Position numbers and translations under genes: made by a program. From Leptoclinus maculatus (lineage: Eukaryota; Chordata; Actinopteri; Perciformes; Stichaeidae), in NCBI GenBank assembly GCA_032191485.1, contig JAVDOI010000016.1, forward strand, positions 6,854,270 through 6,918,269: a stretch of DNA of 64,000 nucleotides, in the 5' to 3' direction. The notes under the pieces are model-generated. The model did no database searches. It saw only the letters and a list, made by a program, of their open reading frames with translations, and had not been told where the DNA came from. Below are positions 49,500 through 62,540 of this stretch, one piece after another; position 1 is the stretch's first letter; each line of letters starts with the position of its first letter.

Positions 49500-52400
49500 G
49501 GGAAAAAAGGAAAAGTGACCATGTGACTTCACTTATCCACCCACCACCGGGCCTTATGTATGCAGCGGGACAAAGGAATGGCCACTCAGGATCAGCCTAC
49601 AGCTTTTTAGGCTCTTCTTTACAACAACACTGTAGCTCTCCCGTACGCGCGTGTAGTTTCGCGACCGTGTTTCTCTTGGTGTCCCTAATATCCCGCAAGG
49701 AACTTGTAATACATTGCTACAGTTTCAGCCAGAGTTGGTGATTTATTTTCTCTTTCGGTCTTTGTGTGTGTGTGATTCATTAACTTCTACCACCTCATGT
49801 CATAAATAAGTGAGGCTCCTGTGTGTTTACCACAGCCCCTCAGTGGAGGTTTGCATCAAAGATACATGGCCCAGCCCGAAAACAAAACAGAGCACTTCAA
49901 AGCCAGAACAAGTGCTTCCCTCTAAAAAAAAGTGAGGGCCTCCACCAGAAAAAAAGATTTCCAAAAATATAGGATGTTGGTTTTAAGAAAGCAATGAAAC
50001 ACAGATGTTCTCTCTCGGAGGAAACACAATACTATTTTGGTTTTCTTTTATTCACTTTAGACTTGATTCCACAAACACAATGTACCCTGCTCACTTTGAT
50101 GTGCCAAATACATTAATACATATAATTCTAAGTAATAAGCCATGTGCAACACACTGCATTATATCAGACATATTTGTCCACCACTCCGTCACTTCTAACA
50201 GCAAAATGATCGTCACTTAATGTGCTGGCTTTGCGTTCTTGGGAGTCAAATAGCACATAAGATCATCTCATGATAATATAGTGATAATAACACCAGCTAA
50301 TGGAGCCTCAGAAAATACTTGCGCGCTGCTTTTCTTCAAGCAAATAAATTGGCTCTCTAACTGTAAACGGTATTTAAGATCAAGATTAAAGGGAATGTGA
50401 AGCTGTGCAGCTTTATCCTGCTGAGAAAGGCTGGGATCCCTCCTCACTTCTCACCACCTCTCAACTCTTCTCTGCCGTGCTGCAGCCGGTCTCTCTTTAG
50501 AGAGTATTGTAGCAATATTCAAATATTAAGTGAACGCAACTCTGGAATCTCTCATTTTCTCAGCACCCTGCCCCCTGCCAGAGTTATTAGCCCTTTAATC
50601 ACACACAATCAGACACATAAATATCTAGATTTTAGGAGCAAGAGAGGGTCTGACTGACATAAGTGCCAGGACATAGAGTGGAGTCTGGGAGGCGGCGCAG
50701 AAATGTGGACATATGGGTTGATGTAATGAAAAGCAGAACTTCCTCACTCCAGAGCTGTGTGAACCCTCAAACCCTGAAACCCTGCCTCTCTGTTTCTGGC
50801 AGAGCTCCCACTGAAACCACGTACAAGCTTAAATGTCTCCACACACACACACACACACTAAACACACACTCAACATCCTCCCACCCGCCAGCCCCCGCAT
50901 TCTTGCTGACTATTTGAACTTTTCAGCGAGGGCAGTCTATCTTGGACGCATTGACCAAATGTCAGGTGTTATTAGTCGACGTCTCATTCATACAGATTAC
51001 TGCTGAGGATAATGATGTCCGCAGATAAAAGCACACCTTTGTCTTGTCACAAACCTGCTACTCTACCGGAAATAACCTCCACATGCAGACACGCAAATGC
51101 TGCCTGGATCCACGGTTAAACCTGTGAGAGAGAGACATCGGTACAAAGAGTAACGATCAGCACCGTGTTGTGGTTGAACTTTGGTTGAGTTTAAGAAAGT
51201 CTGGCACTGTGGCAGGCAGAGCATGTTGTACTGAAAACGCAGGGATGCATGAAGCCACCCTTTGACCCCGCAGATTCTCCCTCCTATCGTTTGCTCTGGT
51301 CTCTGCTGCTCATGGGTTTGGGTTTAGGACGGCGCTGGCTGCTGCTGTATTTGGTTTCTCTGAACTGGAATAAGCTGAAGGATCTTACATGATATAGCCT
51401 ACACATTATACAGCCAGATAGACCACGTGAATGTTAAGCCATCAAGATGATATCATCTAATCATTATTACATATGTACATCGTTTAAAGCTGTATTTGAT
51501 GTTGTAGCTAGCTTGTTGAGTGGGAGCTAACTGCTTTAACGCTATAAGCTGCTGGGTAGTGTAGTTCATAGTGGTGGAAGAAGTGGTCAGATAGTTAGCT
51601 ATAAGCAGCAGTACCACAGTGTAAAAATAGCCTATTACAAGTCCTGCATTCAGACGTTTTATGAGCAAGATATAGACTACTATAAATTTATATTTTTTTA
51701 GAGATGAATTGACATTTAACTGTAAACCAGCTTTTTACAGTTGCAGCTCTCTGTGGTGGAAGTCATTTTAAGAACCCGTGCTTATACACGTACTGTTGTA
51801 GGCTTTCCTAACCCTCAAAATGTAAATAATAAAGTACAGGTACTTAAAAATGCGTGAGTAAACATGGGCTACATATTTATTTTCCACCACCATTCATAAT
51901 AAAGCATCATATTCAAATAAGTCATATAAATTGAATAGTAAAAAATAGATCTGCCTCCAAAATGTGGTGCAGCAGAATTAGTAGAACTGATGGGAATACT
52001 CAAAAGTAAACAAATGTATTTTCTTGTCAGTTTGGAAAATCCCGTCTTTTATTTTGAAAAATACAACCAGAAGTCGTAACGTTACATGTTGATGTCAACA
52101 TTCTCCAGTATGGCTGACTGACTGAAAAAATGTAGTTTTGTCTTACAAAGCTCGGGGATAAAAGGCAGGAACTATTTCTTAAAAACATAATCTGTGCAGT
52201 TCTTGTGATAAATTCAACATTTCTTGTCATTTAATTCAAGGAAGAGGCTTTACATTCTCAAGGAATACAAACCGGAAGTAGCGTTGTTGTTGCTGGCGAA
52301 ACAAAAGTAGCTTGATGCTAACTGCAAACATACTAACTTACCTAGCTACATATTATGCTCAAAATGTTCTTGTGTTGACGGTGACAAAGCAAATACTACA

Positions 52401-52674
52401 CGCAGGCATACAACGTTCAACAGACAAGCTTACTTGTAGGTTCAAAACGAAACGAAACTTAACAGCAGAGGCTTGCAGCTCAGCCAATCAAATATGGCCA
52501 GCCTGACACGTTTCCTGACTCTTCCACACACCATGACACAGGGGGCTGAGACGAGGAAAGACATTGCAGAGCAGTACGTTTAACATTTGAGTTGTGAAAA
52601 TAAAATCATGAGATGGTCTCCTATAGAGACGGATCAGCCGCGGCTTGTTGTAAAGGGAAAGAAATATAAAAAAA
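49500..52674. other. Intergenic DNA upstream of add3
   Basis: No gene could be supported. It contains a short (AC)n tract (about 50840-50857) and otherwise unremarkable sequence. Confidence 0.5.
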
Positions 52675-52770
52675 GCCGGCCGGCGGAAAAGCCGGCCGGC
52701 GGAAAAGCCGGCCGGCGGAAAAGCCGGCCGGCGGAAAAGCCGGCCGGCGGAAAAGCCGGCCGGCGGAAAA
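52675..52770. repeat. Perfect 6-copy 16-bp GC-rich VNTR
   Basis: Six identical head-to-tail copies of GCCGGCCGGCGGAAAA with no substitutions. A partial diverged copy (CGGAAACGCCGG) follows. Each unit has a 10-bp palindrome, GCCGGCCGGC, and an A4 linker. Confidence 0.97.
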
Positions 52771-55520
52771 CGGAAACGCCGGTGAAGTCTTCGGTTTTTT
52801 TGAATAATATTTGAATGTGTGGTGGAATGCATGGATCCGCTGCAGGTTTGCTGGATTGATTTGTCATGCTTTGTTGTCATATTAATATATGTGACTTTGT
52901 GGTTGTCATTGTGTTAATTAACGTTACGTTGATTTGACGATGCATTGTCCGTTAATGACCAGTGTCCCGTCATGCACGGATTCATGTATCTGCACCGTAG
53001 CTCTTCAACTGTAGAAGTCCCAGGCATAAAATGCACGGCCCGCCACTGGCCTACAGACTGTTAAGTAAAAGTATATAGGGAGAATGTAGAGGAGGCCACT
53101 GAAGGCTCACAGTACCAACTGCACTCTTGTCAACATTACAAATTAGTAGAGTGACATATAGGCTATTAAGTAATGTGTGGGAGTGCATGAAATGTAAATG
53201 GTTGACAAGTAGAATATTCCGAAATTAATGATCAGTGGATAACAGGACCATTAAAAGCAATTGATGATTTTTAATAAAACTGCATTAATTCATTCATTCA
53301 AAAACATGAATTGTGCTATTAGATATACATTTTATTACAGTGAATAGTGAACCTCTCTCAAGTTTGAGGACTTGTGAGTGAAGTAGAAAAGGGAAAAAAT
53401 GTATCCAGTTGAGCTGCAGATATCTTGACTGTTAGTCCTTAGTCATATACTTCCCATGATGCAACTCAATAGTGTGTTTCATTCTTTCATTAGAACCCTC
53501 GCTGCCTGTTAAACAGGGCATGTCTTTCACACTCCAACTTATAAAGCAGACTTTGAAAACTGTTCAACATTTGTTGCCTCTAAGTCCAAGCTGATAATGA
53601 CATCATGGAGGTAATTTTCTCAAATTTGACAAACGCTCTTTAACATAGACGTTGTACAACTGTTTCACGAGTAGTACTCCTCGTGACATATGTCGTTGTC
53701 GAATTGATGAAGTTTACCTTTAAATGTTTTACATTTTCTTTATTTCTCTTCTTTCTCTAATCTACTAGCTATCCCATGATAGTTGTTCGGTTAAAATATT
53801 GCAAGCTCTATGCAAAAAACAACAACAAACCACATTTCCCCCCACAATTTTTTTATAGCTCTTCTGGACTGAAGTCATTAATAATAATTCAAACACATTA
53901 CAACGCAGTATAAGTACTGGACCACAACAAAGCCGGCTTTGGGTGATAGTGTTTGGTTCGTTGGATATTATGACTGAATGAATTTGTTAGATCATATAAC
54001 CTATTTTTCAGCTGTAAAATTCTGTGGAATGAAAAAGAAACAATTTCCTGTCTTTCTCTGGAATCTGCAAAAATGTTGTCTTCAAGCTGCCGGATGAAAG
54101 TCTACATTCAGCCTGTACTCTCAAGTACCGCAGATGTCACCAAAGTACTGCATGACAAGAATAATACAGAGCAGAGCTTTCAGTGGATCTTTGTTATTGG
54201 GAACAATGAATGAATAGACAATCACCATCAAGGTTTAATGGGAACCACTCAGAAAGAAGGTGCTGCAAACATGCAGAGCAACAGATGTACATTTTTATCA
54301 TGATTGATGTGGAGGAGAGAAAAAAAAATGACAACTTTGTCTTAGGCCTGTTCCCAGCACTGTTGCCGTGGTAACCAATGCTTATTCTGTCTCTTGTCTG
54401 AGGCTGACGTTAGGAGAAGAGCAAAACTCTGCCAGATAACGTCCACTTTTACAGACAAGAGGCTGTTCTCTGAGAAAGGCATGAAAATAGAAAATAGAAC
54501 TCCACCAGTTCATGGAAATACAATGAGGAGAAGCAGATATAACTTTAGTTTTTCTGCCTCCTTGACTGATTGTTCTTCCTTGTAATTAGAGCACGAAGGA
54601 AAGGGTCATTGTATTCCCTCATTAATTTCAGCCATTCTGTATTGATTAACTGCAAGATTGAAATCCCAACTGTTTCCTTTCCAACTACAGACATCTGGAC
54701 ACAAATATTGGGCCACAACCCTTTCAGAGTTTTGCCAGCCCCCTCTTCTCTGGTAATTATACTCTGGCCACTGCTGGGCACCTTTTTTATCAACTCAACC
54801 TGACCCGCTGCCCTGAGAGCAAGATTGTTTAGAGCCATATGGCAGCACAGTAATCTGTGAGGCTTAAATTTGTTTCTAAATAATTAGCTATAATTTGAGC
54901 AGTAGTCTACCCAACACAGCTGCACATTGTTTGCCTTTAAAAACCTGAATGTGATCATGGACCACAAAGAGTTGTAGACCACATGTTACATACCTGTAAA
55001 ACCCTAAATTCTCACAGAGAGTACACATTTTTGACCGAGTTATGCAGACAAGTTGATATCATTCTGTTTATGTGGCTCACTTGGTGTTTATCATTTATGA
55101 GGCACTGTCTAACTTGATGGACATTTGGACAATTTAAATGACTTATCAGAGCATTATTTACTGCTGTTACTGAGCAAAGAGGGTGTAGCTGCTTGTCCTA
55201 CTGTAGTTTTCCAGGAATGCTGTACATTAAAAATACACATTTCCATTAAGTCAAACTTGCATTAACCTTGGGGTGGTTGGAGAGAAAAGAGAACTTGTAC
55301 TCCAGAGTGTGTTTCTGCTACAAGACAATGCCATTGTTTTGACAACTTCACACAGAATACATCCCAACTTGCTAAAAATGGCCCTGCTACTCTCCCACAG
55401 CAGGGTGGGTGGCAACAACAGAGCACACTTTGAACCTGAAACAATTTACATTGTTACAGTTGGATCGGTGCCTTCGCAGCTTTTGGGTGTAGAACCGCAT
55501 TGGGACACACATGCATGTAG

Positions 55521-55532
<12 letters not shown>
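52771..55532. other. Intergenic DNA
   Basis: AT-rich unique sequence without a supportable gene. A 97-codon minus-strand frame at 54545-54838 has no recognisable domain. Confidence 0.5.

Positions 55533-55589
<57 letters not shown>
55533..55589. repeat. (AC)n microsatellite
   Basis: About 28 AC units preceded by a short CATA run. Confidence 0.95.
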
Positions 55590-55592
<3 letters not shown>

Positions 55593-58500
55593 GTGGTGTG
55601 GAAATAGACTGTTTACCTAAGTGGAGGAGCTGGCTGTAGTCCCTACAGTGGTTATTTTTGGATGGCATCCATGTTGGAGATCTAGTGGTTAGTGTGCGGT
55701 TCACTTTTACTCAAGGCTGAGGTGGTGGTCGAGCTAACAGATCCCTCATATGTGTCACCTTGTAACCAACACCCTTGGAAAAAGGGAGTGTTTTCAATTT
55801 AGTAATGCTGTAAAATTCCTGTAAACCTCTAACATTATGCAAAAACCTGGAATTTACTGCGAACTAAAAAGTATCCAAATTTAGTGCAGTAAAAGAATTC
55901 CATTTATTATAAAATTCACTGAGCGACAAGCTGATGACATCATAAAACTTAATCTAACGTAAAATTCATACAATTTTAAACGGGAACGATCCATTGCATG
56001 GGTGAAACGGTCTGGGTCACGACCTGCCTTTTCCGTTTTACGGCTGTCTATAACTCACATCACCAGGCACACGTATTATGAAATCCTGTTTCTGCCCTGA
56101 GCCCCACATCTAAAGTCAACAAATGCTTGTTCATGGTACTAGGGGTGCCATTAATTGAAAGCAGCTGTTTAAAGCCTCTGCAGCTGGAGTTAGTGCAGCT
56201 GCATACAGGCTAGTTTAGCAATGAAGATCTATCACAATGTTTGATCTTGAGAATGCTGTAAAAATAGACGTCAGCAATTCTTAATGCAAAAAAAAAAAAA
56301 AAAAGGCAATGCACAGAAACCATATACACCATGTCTTGATATTTTGGAAATTGTCTCACAAAAACCTGTATTATGTAAAGTGTCCTTTATCGGCTAACAG
56401 CGCATTGAAAATAACCTCTTACTTTCCCAGAGCTTCAAACCCCACAGATCACACAATTGCACAATGCTACATAACGTGTGTGCTTTGTTCTTAGCTCCAG
56501 CAAACAGCTGTTTCAATGAGATGAAGAGATAAAAAAAAGAATACAACTTACGGTGTTGTTCGTTTTTTAAACTTATCCTGCAGGAGAATTCCTCGGGTTT
56601 TACTTCAAACTCCCACGGTTCCAGCAGTTGCTAGCTGTTTACATTATCACTTTGAAGAGGGTCATCTGGTTTCCCAGAAGAGAGGCAACTGCTGCTTTTG
56701 CCTCTGATCTCCTGAACTCCCTCGGCTCCTCTGTGACGGCGGCTGCCTATTCTCACAGGAAAGCAGGGGAACTTGTCAGAGGAGGTTCTGGAGACCAATC
56801 TTTTAGATTGGACTGGACTCAACTGAAAAAATGGGAGGGACAAGCCTTCACCCCCGACATTTATTATGTATGCTTAATCCTTCTTTGCTGTAGTGTTGGC
56901 TGATTTCCCTAAATCACACGATTTAAAGCAATTCAAAACTAGATAAAAAAAAAAAAAGGGAATACTTTATTAAGCAGGGATTACTAGTATATCTGTATCT
57001 AACCATGAATGGAGGAAAACTGCAGCAATTTCTTGCCAGGCATATTTTTCCTCTGCATATTGAGCGGGCTTCATGTTTCTAAATTTCGCCGTCGAGGAGG
57101 ACATTGCACACAGTGAATGCTTGCCCGCTATCACCTCCTCCCACATACTCTCTAACAGTGAGTGAGTAGGATGTGCTGCTTTCCCTCTTTACTGCACCTC
57201 TCGAATACATCCGGCAGTGTATGTGGGATGCATGCCCATGATAGGTGGGTCTGGGTGCTGTTCGTCTTATCAAAAACCCATCAAGAAACACCAAGAGAGT
57301 GAAATGTGTTAGCTTATTGTGCAGATTCCGGCTCAACAAGACTCTGCTGTGAAACCTATAATATAACACCTATAATATTTATGTTCTTGATAAACATAGA
57401 TTTTATCCATCTAATAAAAATCTAGATGTTTTGGAAGAGAAACCAACAGGAAACTGTCCTCTGATGATTTTATTTAAGTTGGCAGCAGCTGACGAGTCAA
57501 ATATAGACCTTTCTCTTTTCCTCCACTACGCCGTTGTTGTTGTCTTTGCACAGGCTGATAAAACATTCATTTCCTGAGTTTTCTGCAACCACTGAACCAC
57601 ACCCACAGAATGGCCCCAGCCAAAGTGTGCACCCAGGGAGGTCAAAGGTCACAGTCAGATGAAGACAAGTTATTAAAATAAACATCCAAATGGTGAGACT
57701 CAGACACTTCCTCCATACCGCTATAACTTTGAGCAGTTTTGCTTTTTGTTATACCAACGCACACACACACGCACACACACACACACGCACACACGCACAC
57801 TCAGAGAAAGTTTCTAAAATGATGCCATCTCTGGTAAAACTTGTCAAACTATATTCCTACACTACACTGCCATCTAGTGAGGACTCTGCAAACATAATGA
57901 CAGTAAAATATGTCACCTCTCCTCGCGTGTCTCCTCCTGTGTCTCCTCCTGTCACAAACACTCTAATGCTCGCTCTCTCATTTGGTTTTTGGACAGGCTG
58001 AACCAGCTATCTGGAAAATCAAGAAAATAAGAAGCTTGGGGCAGCGGAGGCAGGGAATGTCACTCCGTGGATGGTTGGTAGCTTTGGGCTGTGAGGTTTC
58101 GTGCTTCAGATTTGGGCAAAACATACTTCAGTTTGTTTCTGTGAGGACAGTCAGTCAGATACTTTGTGTTGTTGACATGCTGGGGAGTCAAACTACAAAT
58201 GCTAGTGTTTCCTTTTTTAAATTTGAGTTATTTCAATAACTACATTTTGTGTAATTAAGATACTTGAATTAGTTTAAGAATACAAGACCAGAAATGGCAA
58301 AAGAAAATGGCACAACATCACTAGCAATGGTTTATATTTAAATATGACAAGAATCTATGAGATTGTTAAATTTATTTAAATATATACAATAAATGAGGTC
58401 AAAGAAGTCAATCCTTCAACTATATTTTGCAGCAAAATTCGAAAGAAATGTTTTCAAAATCAGATTTATTTCCCCCCCCCCCCCCCGCAGCAACCTTGAA

Positions 58501-61500
58501 CTGAATATCAGATTCATGAGTATTTCAGCATAAACATGGCTTCAATATATAAAGGATCTTCTTCAGGGCACAGAGGAAAGTGGTGACATGATCACAAAAA
58601 TTGGCTACAGCCGAACATCATGGAGCACATGAGGGAACATGTCAGGTATGTTGATGTAACAGATGTGACAAGAACGGCACAAATAACTCCGTTTCATCTG
58701 ACATAGACTGGTAAATAAGCTCCACGAAAGACTTTTGGAAAGCATGAATGAAACCAATGAGCGAAACTTGTCAAGGAGATATTGAGATTGGATCAATTAC
58801 ATTTTCGCTTAAGATGTGGGTCTAATTCTCAGATCTGAATCCTACAAAGCAATGACTAAAAAAGCTGATTTTGCCCTCTTGAGAAGACACTAGATTGTTG
58901 CGTCTGTGTTTCAATGAGGTATTCATCAAGGACAGAGACGGGCTATGAAGCTAAAAAGCATCACAAGTTAAGAGTTTTTTTTGCAGATATTTTACAGAGG
59001 ATTTGTACTAGTGACTGTGACTTGTCAGAAGCACTGGCATCAAACCTAAGCATCACCTTAAAACATGTAACCAATCACACACACACACACACACCTTTGA
59101 AAGGCTGATATGTGTAGCGCATCACCCTAAAAAACAGTGGAAGGATGATCTGCAGTGGCAGAGATAGTCTGAGACAGATCTTGTCAGGAAGACACGCCGT
59201 AGATGAGAGTTCTGGTTCTTTCTTGAGCTGCTTTTATGTCGGTAACAACACCAGCAGGCACCACCAGTGTTTGACTCTGTTGCTGTTACTTATCACAGAG
59301 CCCAACAGTTTTGTAAATAGATCACAGCTTCTCCCTTGGGGCTACAGGGCTATGGTCTTTTTATTCAAGAGTCTTTGCAGCTTGCCATTCTTGTGTTGTG
59401 CTCTTGTCATTCAAGCACTCGCCAAGACATTTGCTTTGGTCATAGAAACACACAGATAGGAAGAAAATGGTAATCATTGACTGGTTGGACCAATCTTGGC
59501 TCCCTGCACCCCCTAACCAGAGCTCAGTGCCTGCCCCACTCGCCACAGAGAAAGAAAAGAACGGCTCTGATCTAAAAAGGCAAAGCCCCAACTGTAGTTT
59601 CACTTCATGTTGGAAGGACAGGGTGCTGTCAGACCATATTCCAAAGTAGTTGAAGAGGCTGTCTCAGGCACAAAGCAATTAACTGTTGTTGTGGTGCCTT
59701 CATTATATTTCATCCTTTATTGCTATCATAACTGAAAGCATAATTCTAAGCCTTCATTTTCTATCATTTTTACCATGCATATAATGTTTAGTCTCAATAT
59801 ATCTGGAAAAAATGGGAAAAAAATGCTATTCACGTCTTTAATGGCATTCATTAGCTGTGTGCTCCAAGTAATTTGCTTGACAGCAGACGGCTCTATAGCA
59901 TTAATATTTGAATGGTAGAGGACTCGCTCCTAAAATGACCCTAGGTAGCCTAATGGCTGTTGCAGATATAGTGTAATTTCCTTCTGCAGCACCATAATAA
60001 AGACAAGAATAGCCCCTTTCTTTAAACAATTATGCCTCTGTCATCCCAAACAATACCAATGAACTCAGACAGGTTCACTCAGGAGGACATGAGGCACTTT
60101 TTCTAACTCTAGCGCTCTGGCTTAGTCTGCCGTTGAATTACCCCCTACACTGCGACGCAGATGGCTAAAGCCAGCTAGTTTGAGGAGCCACAATATCTCC
60201 TGAGGTGACATCAAAACTTAATTACCCCAGGAACAGAGGCATAGATGGATATCTAATGCAGTGTCTCGCTACTGCGCTGCCCCAGAATCCCTGTAAGGCA
60301 ATTACTACTCCTGCAAAGAATTAGGAGGCAGGGGTAAAGAATGGAAAGCAAACTTCATTCAAATGAGAAACATTAAAAGCACATCCCGCTCTGTGATCAT
60401 CATTTTCTCGTCCTGCAGTTCTCTAAACCTGGCCGAAGCCCAGACTCATAGAGGCATCAGGCTTTAATAGTATCAAACTGAGAAGGGCTTTAAGACCGCA
60501 AAGCTCCGCCAAAACCTGCCCGCACAACAGCTTCACTCATCATGACATCATTCCTGTTGTGTCATTTGTACCTTAAATTGATTCCCAACCCCTGCAGACA
60601 TACCCTCAGCATTTGTAATCAAGTCTCTATCTGTTGTAAATTCATAGTTATGGATTAGAAACAATAACTGTCTAATGGTGGAAATCCCAGATCTGGAGCA
60701 CTACCAAAATGTAATCAATGGTTCTCTGGCTCAAGGCCTACCCGCCCAGAAAATATCATGTCCATCTGTACATTCTGAGATATTTGGTAGAACATTATAA
60801 CTAAGAGGCAAAGACATGACCCTGTAAGGGTAAGTAATAAGAGAGCCGGTTTGAGATAAATATTTAACACATGCTGAGAAACTTTCTATAGTTTCTAGGT
60901 CAGTGAATGGTTTCTAACATTGGACTTTAAAACACAATTACTTTCTAGTTATTTCTGGTAGAATAACAAGGGAACATGTCATTAAAAGTTACTTTCCCTG
61001 ACTTTTAATGACTGAGATGATGGTGTGGATGATCACTCCTCTGAGGGCTGTAATACTTTGATATGCCATATGAGTAAGAGTGATACAAGAACTTTGTAAT
61101 GTGAAACAATGTCGAGAAGTAATTTAATGTTAGGATGTGTGAAGCAGATTTTCTCACATGCAGACAGTGCAATTTGTTACCTTTTTATTGTCCCCAGAGT
61201 GCCCAATTATTTGTTTGATCTTCCTGGGCTTTTTCAAAGGAACAAAAGTATTTGTGATCTGAAATACCGCACTGAGTTTTTCACATAACACACCTGGTCA
61301 TTTGGATTCATATCTGGAAGATCAAAAACAGTTTTTGACGTTACAGCTGAAGGAAAAAGAATATTTTAAACTCGTTTGCAGCACAGTGAACTACCAACAC
61401 CATAGTTTTGAATAAATACGTACCCTTCTTAGATTAGGTGTTCCTGCAGAGGCAATTACATAAAAAAACGTGAGCGCATTTGTCTTCTTGTTATTTTCTC

Positions 61501-61889
61501 TCCAAGATCCACGAGGAGAGTGATCAGACTATTCAGCTATAATGTGTGGCGGCAGCACATGTCCAACTTGCACCTGAACTTGATCCCCGGGTGGCTCTTG
61601 ATGTTATTATCGTTGAATACTTGAGGGTTTTCACTTTGCCAGAAGACATTATGTTACTGTAGCAGAACCATTTAGCTCAGGGTTGCGTTTAATGAGGGGG
61701 TGGGGGCACGGACATAAATGGCTTAGAACCTTAATTTAATGCTGTTTTGTTGCCCCTCATCAGCCTGGTACTTATGGCAAAATGTTTCATTATTGTGTGT
61801 CAAGTGAGGAAAAGGATTAAGAAATATTAAGTCTGTTAAAGCTGACTTTACGTTTGTTACATTTTCCCTCTTTCATGTTTTTTTGTTTC
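55590..61889. other. Long intergenic interval upstream of add3
   Basis: No gene was recognised. Minor simple repeats occur: (AC)n mixed with ACGC at 57760-57800, (AC)n at 59075-59092 and a C run at 58471-58486. The part from about 59850 to 60500 is repeat-free, contains TAATTA-type and other compact motifs, and looks like unique, possibly constrained noncoding DNA. Confidence 0.45.
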
Positions 61890-62540
61890 AGAAGATTAAG
61901 AGTCTACAATCATGCTAGCAGCTCTGTGAGGCTACCTCGGCACAGCAGTTCTTTTAGCTAAGTGGTAATCTGAGCATGCGATGACGATGCTTACAGGTTG
62001 ATGTTTAGCAGGTATAATGTTTTCCAGGTTCATATTAGTTTAGTGTGTGAGCATGCTAACATCTGCTAATAAGCACAAATCGGAAAGTAAAGCAGGGGCT
62101 GATGGGACTATCATTAACTCTGTAGGTATTTAGTCATAAAACAAAGAATTAGACACATTTTGACATGATGTGCTGGATGATAAATTAAGGATATACCAAT
62201 ATTGTTGTAATTTATCCTGAGGGAGACTTGAATGTCTCCACCAAATTTCCAGACAATCCATTTGTTGTTGAGACATTTGACTACGGCAATGTTGGTGCTG
62301 GAGGAAATGTCAGGGGATCAACAAAGTTAGTATAATTCATCCTCTGAGGACCATGAATGTCCCTACGCATTTTGTGCCAATTCCTCTCATGGATTTTGAG
62401 AAAATTTGACCTTAAAAAGTTTGACATTAAAAGTTAAGGGATGACAAATTCTTCAGGATGCATCCTCTGGAGCCCATGAATGTCTGTACAAAATGCCATA
62501 ACCCAATAATTCTTGAAATACTTTGATCTGGACCGACGGG
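61890..62540 (+). repeat. Dispersed percomorph-type repeat, copy 2
   Basis: A longer relative of the copy at 38740. It has AGAGTCTACAATCATGCTAGC, CTCTGTGAGGCTACC, TGATGTTTAGCAGGTATAATG, GAGCATGCTAACATCTGC and GCTGATGGGACTATCATTA. Two diverged tandem modules follow, of the type 'CATCCTCTGRRG-CCATGAATGTC'. Confidence 0.7.

Noticed and set aside
52675..52770. Regular short repeats resembling a CRISPR array
   Set aside because: Units are directly contiguous with identical 'spacers' (A4) in a vertebrate genome. It is a VNTR.
54545..54838. 97-codon minus-strand frame
   Set aside because: No recognisable domain, no promoter or splice context, and an overlapping open frame on the other strand.
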